From Salvator merianae (lineage: Eukaryota > Chordata > Lepidosauria > Squamata > Teiidae): 64,000 nucleotides of DNA. How positions within the stretch are numbered: position 1 is the first letter of the stretch; every line of letters starts with the position of its first letter. Shown here piece by piece: positions 57,646 through 64,000 of this stretch. The position numbers and the translations under genes are program-made. Under the pieces are notes generated by a model. The model was not told the origin of the DNA. It searched no databases and worked only from the letters and a program-made list of their open reading frames with translations. The DNA is taken from positions 3,999,274 to 4,063,273 of the forward strand of contig QVOM02000126.1 of assembly GCA_003586115.2 (NCBI GenBank), read 5' to 3'.

Positions 57646-57756
57646 AGTTAAGCAGGAGTTAGACCGAATTTAGTTGGACCAGAAAGCAAATGCCTTGCAC
57701 CACAAATTAAACAATCTTTCTTTTTCTAATGCTGCTTTTGTGTTACTTCCTAACAG

Positions 57757-57873
57757 GTCATAATGATTATATTTGCCCAGCAACAAATCAGTGCACTATA
57801 GATAAAAACAGACGCAAAAGCTGTCAAGCCTGCCGACTGCGGAAGTGTTATGAAGTTGGGATGATGAAATGTG
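57757..57873 (+). CDS. ESR2: oestrogen receptor beta, coding exon 3 (second zinc finger)
   Basis: This 117-bp exon, the same length as the human one, completes Gly204 and encodes residues 205-242 plus the first base of Gly243. It gives the second zinc finger with ligands Cys210, Cys216, Cys226 and Cys229. The D-box, used for receptor dimerisation on DNA, reads PATNQ between the first two. It goes on to [14 protein letters not shown], the start of the C-terminal extension of the DNA-binding domain. The acceptor is CTTCCTAACAG|GT and the donor is AAATGTG|GTAAGT, a strong site. The next exon should begin with the hinge and is not in this window, so the receptor shown here is incomplete only because of the window edge. 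Confidence 0.97.
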
Positions 57874-58079
57874 GTAAGTATCTAGTCCTCTAGGGATTTT
57901 CTCTTGTATGATCTTTGCTCACATGTCAAAGTTGTGACACGCTCCAATTCATGCCACAGTTGCACATGCTTAAGTTCCATTTGTGACCATGCTGGATGGA
58001 TTTGAAACACTAATTGACCATACAAGTCAAACCTAAAAATATGGATCTTTTAAGAATGATTTGGAAGGAACAGGATTAT

Positions 58080-58539
58080 GGGCCTTTTCACACTGACCAG
58101 CCTAGAATGGTATAATTATACCATTCTAAGCCAATCAAGACCCAACAGTGCAATGGCCCTTCGCACTGTAATTGGTAGAATAGTCCCAAACCAGGCCTCC
58201 AGCACTCACAGCGCGAATGCGGGCTCGATCACCATGACAGCGGCCATGGCAACGTCTGGCCATTGCCATGGTGAGCAGGTTGTGAGATATGACTGCACAG
58301 CTGCAGCCACGCTGTGCCATCTGTCCGCACGTTCGCACCCAGAAGAGGGTGCAAACTCTGCTGACCGGGAGCAATCCAGCTGCTCCCAGTCAAGCTGTGG
58401 ACTGTGTTTCATCTGTCCACACTCATAGCATCCGGGGTTGGCTGCCGATGCTTTCAGATGCTGTGACCACAGCAGAGTGTGGATGTACTTCACTAATGAG
58501 CCCTTCCACACTCACTGTGAGGTAAGTGCGAATAGGCCC
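58080..58539. mobile_element. Family A DNA transposon, TSD TAT
   Basis: The ends GGGCCTTTTCACACTGACC and GTAAGTGCGAATAGGCCC are flanked by TAT (58077-58079, 58540-58542). It lies 0.2 kb after exon 3. Confidence 0.87.
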
Positions 58540-58879
58540 TATGTCATCAGAACCACAGCTAGTCATTTCTCCACACACACTGTTTGTCCATTTATTGTTT
58601 GTTTATTTCTAATATTTATATTCTGTTCTTCACCCTAAGGCCCCAGGGCGGGTCACAACATTTAATTAAAAAAAGTAAAAATGAAACAAATAAAACATGC
58701 TTACAATACAAACCCCTCTACCCTAGCAGGACAACTGTCAGAAGGCCTGGGTGAATATTGTGGCATTCCCAGTATAGCCCTGGGATATCAAGGTATTATC
58801 CTGTAATAATCACTATTATGGGAAATCTTGCAACGATGCTGGATTTCCTGGAATTGCGATACTGCCTACCTGTCTGTTG

Positions 58880-59275
58880 GCTTATTTATTTATTTATTTA
58901 AGAATTTATATCCTGCTCTTCACCAAAAGGTCCCTGGGCAGATCACAGTAACAAAAAGTTAAAATATATAAAGCATTCTTACAACATATTTATAATGTAA
59001 CCCTCCCTCTCTCCCATCCTCCCCAGGAGTAGCAAAATACCCAGAGGAAGCTAAACATCAAAGGCCTGGGTGTGTTTTAAGAAGATGCCAGAAACCATAA
59101 AATGTAGGTGCCTGGTGAACCTCTAGAGGGAGGCTATTCCAGAGTCTGGGGGGCCATCACAGAAAAGGCCTTCTCCTGCCCCTTGCTCCTCTGAAAGAGG
59201 GGGAACTAAAAAAAAGCCCCTCTCCTTGAGATCCCAATACTCAGGCAGGTCTATATGGGAGAAGATGCTCCTTCA
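58880..59275 (-). mobile_element. L2-type LINE 3' end, antisense
   Basis: 'ttatatcctgctcttcacca', 'catcaaaggcctgggtgtgt' and 'ggctattccagagtctgggg' follow the same order as 23505-24290. Family D-like sequence lies on both sides (58750-58875, 59390-59500). Confidence 0.65.
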
Positions 59276-59752
59276 GATAAACAGATAAACCATTGCTAGA
59301 ACTACCTGGAAGCCAGCCAAGGGTGTGAAAAAAACAAAGGGAAGCGGGCAGGCGCTTGGTTGGCTTCCGGTTAGTGGGATTAACAGGGACTGGCAGACAC
59401 AGATAAAAGCCTGCGATTGCTTCCCTCGTCTGATAGGGGCAGCAAGAGGCAATCATGGGGTCTACTTTTGATTGCATGATTGCCTCTTGTTGTCAGGAGG
59501 CATCCTAAAAAGTGTTTCTTTTAATTAAAAGCAACATGCAAGCAATGCAGCACACTTATCAAGTGAAATCTTTGTCTTCCACCAAGAGGATCCTGTACCT
59601 GGAATCTGCTTCTGGGTTGCCGTGAGGCTTGCTTTCAGGAATCAAACTTTCTTTTAGAACGTTTGACAGTAAAAAAAAACAAAAAAAACAAGGTAATAAA
59701 AATCCTGGCTTAAAAGCAGCTTAGAACTGGTAGCACCTACATGCTAAGGCCT

Positions 59753-59816
59753 CAATCCACATTAAAGGCCAGGAAATGCACTTCCAAAATGCATTGTTTG
59801 GCCTTTAATGTGGATT
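59753..59816. repeat. near-perfect hairpin
   Basis: 'aatccacattaaaggcc' is mirrored by 'ggcctttaatgtggatt', and the inner 'aaatgcacttcc' partly pairs with 'aaaatgcattg'. A decayed relative is seen near 54488-54530. It may be the core of another short transposon. Confidence 0.65.
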
Positions 59817-60137
59817 AGCGGTTGGGGAGACCACCAGCATCAGCCTATTACCATAATTATTATTTGGAGCTGCTTTTTAAAAGATGTGCAGGTTTAAGTT
59901 TTCTTTCCCATGTTCCTGCTCATTTGACTTGCCTAATCTTCAGTTGCCTCTTCAGTTTTTTATCCACTAGTTTGCCGGCAGCTTGCTAATGCACAGGTTT
60001 ACATAAAAAGCCCTTTTTTTGCTGCTCCTGTTATCCATTGCTAGCTGAGCTGAGTCTTGTGCATGCTAGAAGGTTGAGCAATGGTGGAAAAGCAAAGGGC
60101 GTAAAAATAGAAATTTGGAACTGGCTAGGGAATCAAT

Positions 60138-60822
60138 GGGCCTTTTCACAATTTCCACCTTAGAATAGGATAATTATCCCATTCTAAGGTGGAATGGACC
60201 ATGCAGTGTGGACACTGGCCCTTTCTGCACTTGGCCTTATGCCATATTATAACCTGGAATAGGGACCTGCCATCTGCATGCTAGTAGGAACTATGACAGG
60301 CCCCACACAGGACCTGCTGTAAACTCCATTATTGTGTGGATAGCAGGTCCCTGTTCTGGGATATGTTCCAGAATAAAGCCAAGTGCAGAAAGGGCCACTG
60401 TTGGCCCTGCGTGGCCAGAAACCTTACCTGAAGCCAGCTACTAGCATTCGAGGAGCAAATCCCTGTAGCCATGCCTGAGCCTTGCCATGGCAGCAGCTGG
60501 GAAGCGTCTGGCCGCTGCCATGGCGACCGGCAGCACTGCATAGTGCAAAGGCATGCAGAGGCAGGATCAGGCAATTGCGCATGCGCGATTAGTGCATCAC
60601 ACCGGCCTGGACACCACAACGCTAGGTAAGTGCAAATGCACCTTACCAGGAGGTGACTGTCACCTCCTGATAAGATGATGAAGCACTAATTAGTGCTCTA
60701 CAGGTATCTGCGATCAGGAGCAGTGGTAGCCCACTCCTGGCCACTCGAGCCTCTGGAAGATGCAGACACACTTGACTAGCAAGTGTTCTGGATGCTTGCT
60801 AGTAGCACGTGCAAACAGGTCC
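60138..60822. mobile_element. Family A DNA transposon hosting a family B hairpin, TSD AAT
   Basis: The ends GGGCCTTTTCACAATTTCC and ACGTGCAAACAGGTCC are flanked by AAT (60135-60137, 60823-60825). The subterminal palindrome 'ccaccttagaatagg...cctattctaaggtgg'-like block is present at the left. Confidence 0.85.
60217..60396. mobile_element. Family B 180-bp hairpin transposon, TSD ACT, nested in family A
   Basis: The ends GGCCCTTTCTGCACTTGGCC and GCCAAGTGCAGAAAGGGCC are nearly perfect inverses. ACT flanks it on both sides (60214-60216, 60397-60399). It is exactly 180 bp. Confidence 0.9.
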
Positions 60823-60944
60823 AATATGTCCATGAGTTTCTAAGATGCACGCCTTTTCAGGCTAGACCATGATAACCTGGAAAAGAAAAGAGACATGAAA
60901 AAAATAATTGCTGTGGTATAATAATCTGCAGTAATGTTTTTATT

Positions 60945-61260
60945 TTTTTATTTTTTTATTTAATTAATTAATCGATTTATTTAAAATATCTATATACTGC
61001 TTCCTATTAAAATATAATGTCAAAGCGGTGTACAAAGAATATAGACAACCAAAATCATAGTAGTTATATAAAACATAATTAAAATCAAGGATGGGGGGAA
61101 CAAACATTCACTCTGGAAAGGCCTGGGTAGAATGGTGAGTCTTTAACCAGTGTCTAAAAACCAGAAGTATAGGTACTTTACGGATATCGGAGGGGAGACG
61201 ATTCCAGACGGTGGGTGCCACCACAGAAAAGGCACAACTGGGGGTAGTCAGCACTCAAAG
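60945..61260 (-). mobile_element. L2-type LINE 3' end, antisense
   Basis: 'tatatactgcttcctattaa', 'gggagacgattccagacggt' and 'gggtgccaccacagaaaagg' follow the plan of the other antisense L2 ends. The TTTA/TTAA tail is at 60945-60980. Confidence 0.65.
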
Positions 61261-61474
61261 TTCATGACCGTGCCTTCATGCGTAGCATGAGAGACACCCG
61301 GGGGCTGATACCTTGATGGAATTACCCTCCTCCCATGTTGCTGGGTGCTTCCCCCTATCCATATCCAGTGATGCGGGTGGCTGTCAAAGTGGCAGATGTT
61401 GTGCTGCTTGGGAGTATGATTTTGCGCCCTCACTCCAAGGGACCTCTGGTGTCCATTGTGCTTTTGGAGACATG

Positions 61475-62052
61475 GGGCCTCTTCGCACTACAGTGGTAGT
61501 CCGTTGTTGTCCATTCACTGGAACGGAGCTTTCGCATTGCCATCGGTGCACGCCTCACCCGATCTGAACCACATCGTACCCGATTCGTACCTGATCCTGG
61601 GTAAGGCTAGACAAGTAAAAACTTGTCTTCATTCCGATTTGCGCGATGGAGTGAAGATCGGGCACGGTGCTTTCGCACTCCCGTCCGCGTTTGAAATGGC
61701 GGCCGGGCGTGGCTGGCGTGGCTGCGCATGCGTGGTCTGAAGCTTTGTACCCCGGTCTGATGCTGCATACCCCGGTCCAGAGCTTCGTGCCCGGGATAGC
61801 CCTTTGGGCGTGGCAGCCTAGCTGCCGTTACGAAGCCGGCATCCATAAGGAGCCCTCTGGTTACGAAGCGGATCTCGATGGTACGGAGTGCGGTACGGAA
61901 CTAGCGGCTGCCATTCGCACTGTTCCCTCTGCTGGTCGGCTTCGGGTCCGTTCCTCTGGCCGGGAGTGCGAAGGGCAGCCAGCGTTCTCCAACCCCTCCG
62001 GTCCGAAGCCAACTACTGGGAACGGACTACGGAGCTCAGTGCGAACAGGCCC
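61475..62052. mobile_element. Family A DNA transposon, CpG-rich, TSD ATG
   Basis: The ends GGGCCTCTTCGCACTACAG and CAGTGCGAACAGGCCC are flanked by ATG (61472-61474, 62053-62055). The body is unusually rich in CG, with unmutated sites throughout, and is open on both strands (129 and 94 codons on +, 79 and 80 codons on -), with no domain I recognise. It looks like the youngest family A copy here. Confidence 0.87.
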
Positions 62053-62327
62053 ATGATGCCCAAAGTCAATCCTGCAGGTACCCACAGAGGTAAGTGAAGA
62101 CATGGCTCACAGCCTCATAACTCACAGGGCATTCAGATGGAGGTGAACAGGCCTTTCAGGAAGTGGGATACTTTTAAACTTCTTAGATATTTTTGCAGTA
62201 GCAGAGAGCCCAGAATACATTAAGAAAAAGTAAGGAGCAGCCATCTGGTGTAGGCAACATCACATGGATGATGCCAAACATTTGGAGACAGAACACTGGA
62301 AATAGAACTACCTCCAATCTAAACATA

Positions 62328-62550
62328 GGCTGCATTCACACCTTGGTTTTAATCCAGCTTCAGTCCACCATCAGAGTGAGAGAACACATCAGCAAAGTGA
62401 TAGCCCATTTTCTTTGCACATTACCTAACCTAAATCTGGATTTTCTGGATTAGATCATGTGGAAGAAAAACTGCTAGACACTTTGCTGGGTGGTTCTCTC
62501 ACTCTGAAAGTGGACTGAGTCTGGATTAAAATTTAGGTGTGAACACAGCC
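62328..62550. mobile_element. Family F inverted-repeat element
   Basis: The left GGCTGCATTCACACCTTGG and the right TTTAGGTGTGAACACAGCC are inverted ends. The flanks ATA and ACA differ at one base. The body matches 45801-46019 ('gtgagagaacacatcagcaa', 'gaaagtggactgagtctgga'). Confidence 0.78.
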
Positions 62551-62819
62551 ACAGGGTTAGATAATCTATTTTCCAGTGGAGCAGTCTGAAAGCTTTTGTA
62601 CAGAAATGTTGCTGCCCCCTCTGCAGAATGCTAAATGCCTAAACCATATACACTTTTCTTCTGCTTTTTTTTTACTGATAGGCATGTACAAAGCTAGGCT
62701 GCCTCCAGATGGTGAGAGGAAATTGTGGGATCTTGTTTAGAGCCCACAGTCACCTCTTGACACGCCTGGCAAATGGCAAGAGGCAATCCTGGGGGAAACC
62801 CGGGCTTTTAGCTTGTCTG

Positions 62820-63377
62820 TCATAGAATCATAGAGTTGGAAGGGACCTCTAGGGTCATCGAGTCCAACCCCCTGCTCAATGCAGGATTCACTAAAGCATC
62901 CCAGACAGATAACCGTCCAGCCTCTCCTTGAAGACCTCCAGCGAAGGAGAGCCCACCACCTCCTGTGGCAACCTGTTCCAGTGACTGATTGCCCTTACGG
63001 TCAGGAAGTTTTTCCTAATATCTAGCCTGTATCTACTCCCTTGAAGTTTCATCCCATTGTTTCTAGTCCTTCCTTCTTGCGCAACTGAGAATAGGGCCAA
63101 TCCTTCTGCACTGTGACAGCCCTTCAGATACTTGAAAACAGCTATCATGTCTCCTCTCAGTCTTCTCTTCTGCAGGCTAAACATTCCTAGGTCCTTTAAC
63201 CGTTCCTCGTAGGACATGGTTTGCAGACCACTCACCATTTTGGTCGCCCTTCTCTGAACTTGTTCCAGTTTGTCAATGTCTTTTTTAAACTGGGGTGCCC
63301 AGAACTGGACACAATACTCCAGATGAGGTCTGACCAAGGAAGAGTAAAGTGGGACAATTACTTCCTTGTCATTTCCT
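62820..63377 (-). mobile_element. CR1 LINE, 5'-truncated, antisense
   Basis: The minus strand reads [20 protein letters not shown], then [20 protein letters not shown] and [20 protein letters not shown], the C-terminal part of CR1 ORF2, unbroken to a stop near 62891. The 3' UTR contains 'catagaatcatagagttgga'. The intact frame suggests a relatively recent copy, but it lacks the catalytic core. Confidence 0.93.
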
Positions 63378-63495
63378 TGCAGAATCACTGCTCTTGCAAA
63401 AGTACCTGGATGTAGGAAGTGCTCACCTACTTCTGTTTGTTTTTTCATGCGCTTCCTGCGTCGAGGTACTTTTGTATGAACAATGATTCTGCAAA
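63377..63495. repeat. hairpin next to the CR1 5' end
   Basis: 'ttgcagaatcactgctcttg' followed by 'caaaagtacctggatgtagg' is mirrored by 'gcgtcgaggtacttttgtat' and 'gaacaatgattctgcaa', with about 30 bp between the arms. Confidence 0.75.
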
Positions 63496-63689
63496 GAAAA
63501 AGTGGGCAAGGTAAGCAATCCGGCATGACAGAAATCCTGGTGTCACAGCTGAATTTTCTGTAATGCCTACATAGCGCATTTTTGGTGGACTATCCCTGGT
63601 ATGTATGGCAATCCCGATATAGTCCTGGGAAAACCACAGTTTTTAAACCATGTCTGGAGGCACCTCTAGTGTGAATCCCTATGGATGCT

Positions 63690-63870
63690 GCTCATCCTAG
63701 CCAACTGCCCTCAGTGTGGCACCACCCAGAATAAACCTTGATTAGGAGCGAACCACAATGCAATGGTACTCAACAACAACAGATTGCTTATATTGTACTG
63801 ACTTTTTGCTGTCGCAAACCACCTTGAGCGCTTTTCACTGGAAAGGCAGTTGGCAAATTAACTGATAAAA
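63690..63870 (+). mobile_element. LINE 3' tail
   Basis: 'gtcgcaaaccaccttgagcg' followed by 'ggaaaggcagttggcaaatt' and an AT-rich end is a decayed L2-like terminus. Confidence 0.5.
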
Positions 63871-63964
63871 ATAAGATATAAAAATTGAGCATAAATGCTG
63901 GCAAGAAAAAGTTTGATGGCTGCTGGGATGGTTCAGTTTCCTCTGGTAAAAAAAAAGTTGAGGA

Positions 63965-64000
63965 TGAGGAGAAGGAGAAGGAGAGGGAGAGGGAGAGAGA
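63965..64000. repeat. purine-only GGAGAA/GAGAGG repeat at the window edge
   Basis: A run of G and A with GAGAAG and GAGAGG units, cut by the window end. Confidence 0.8.

Larger units (their letters stand above)
49952..57756 (+). other. ESR2: ESR2 intron 2
   Basis: A 7.8-kb intron, GT at 49952 and AG at 57756. It holds family G, H, D, E, A and C elements, an L2 copy and two SINEs. In 52705-53270, 54440-55920 and 56450-57000 I see only diffuse transposon-like sequence and no exon. Confidence 0.9.
62697..63665. mobile_element. Family D element split by a CR1 fragment
   Basis: The left GGCTGCCTCCAGATGGTGAG and the right CCATGTCTGGAGGCACC are inverted ends. Internal 'aaattgtgggatcttgttta' and 'atggcaatcccgatatagtc' are D blocks. 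The middle (about 62820-63495) is a later insertion. Confidence 0.65.
57874..64000 (+). other. ESR2: ESR2 intron 3 (incomplete)
   Basis: At least 6.1 kb, starting GTAAGT. It holds two L2 tails, three family A elements, a family B hairpin, family F and D elements and a CR1 fragment. No exon with hinge or ligand-binding sequence is visible. In 59276-59750 and 59830-60137 I see nothing firm. Confidence 0.9.

Noticed and set aside
455..62052. Family A as a hAT or Tc1/mariner family
   Set aside because: Flanks beyond the three duplicated bases do not match (no 8-bp repeat), and the triplets are not TA-based.
57874..64000. ESR2 exon 4 (hinge and start of the ligand-binding domain)
   Set aside because: No frame with the expected sequence and splice sites is visible; it must lie beyond the window.

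Overview
This window is vertebrate nuclear DNA, most likely from a squamate reptile (a lizard). It holds the 5' part of one protein-coding gene on the + strand, ESR2 (oestrogen receptor beta), buried in a dense and much-nested layer of transposons. The gene call rests on three coding exons with correct AG/GT splice sites and compatible phases: 44555-44988 (N-terminal A/B domain), 49776-49951 (first zinc finger of the DNA-binding domain) and 57757-57873 (second zinc finger). The hinge and ligand-binding exons lie beyond the right edge. The squamate guess comes from the repeat mix (CR1, L2, L1, tRNA-derived SINEs with 'ggcaatggcaaacca' bodies, and many non-autonomous DNA transposons); I cannot name a species.

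Layout. 1-2370: intergenic or upstream repeats. About 2380-2960: a GC- and CpG-rich block that looks like a promoter, with a candidate untranslated first exon ending at a good donor (2848). 2849-44494: a very large first intron made of L1, L2 and CR1 LINE pieces, SINEs, one Tigger-like element with TA target duplications, and many short DNA transposons. 44495-44988: exon 1 with the start codon. 44989-49775, 49952-57756 and 57874-64000: introns 1, 2 and (incomplete) 3, with more of the same repeats. Intron 3 is at least 6.1 kb and no exon 4 is visible.

The most notable structure beyond ESR2 is a set of non-autonomous DNA transposons whose ends read GGGCC(T/C)...GGCCC and which are flanked by exact 3-bp target duplications of almost any sequence (TAG, TCA, ACA, TAT, CCA, TTA, CCT, AAT, ATG, ACT, ATA, ATT). 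At least three sub-families share this: family A (about 370-670 bp, ends GGGCCTKTTCGCACTT), family B (a 180-bp near-perfect hairpin, ends GGCCCTTTCTGCACTTGG) and family G (about 440-530 bp, same end as B). They nest in one another and in LINEs with intact duplications, so the order of insertions can be read. Further hairpin or inverted-repeat families (called C, D, E, F and H here) begin with GGCTG or similar. No transposase gene is present, so all of them would depend on an enzyme encoded elsewhere. A hAT-type element (45143-45315) has a perfect 8-bp duplication and belongs to a different superfamily.

Nothing here looks like an operon, CRISPR array, RNA gene or other protein-coding gene. Most open frames in the window are chance frames within transposons. 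Blocks where I see nothing recognisable are listed as such.
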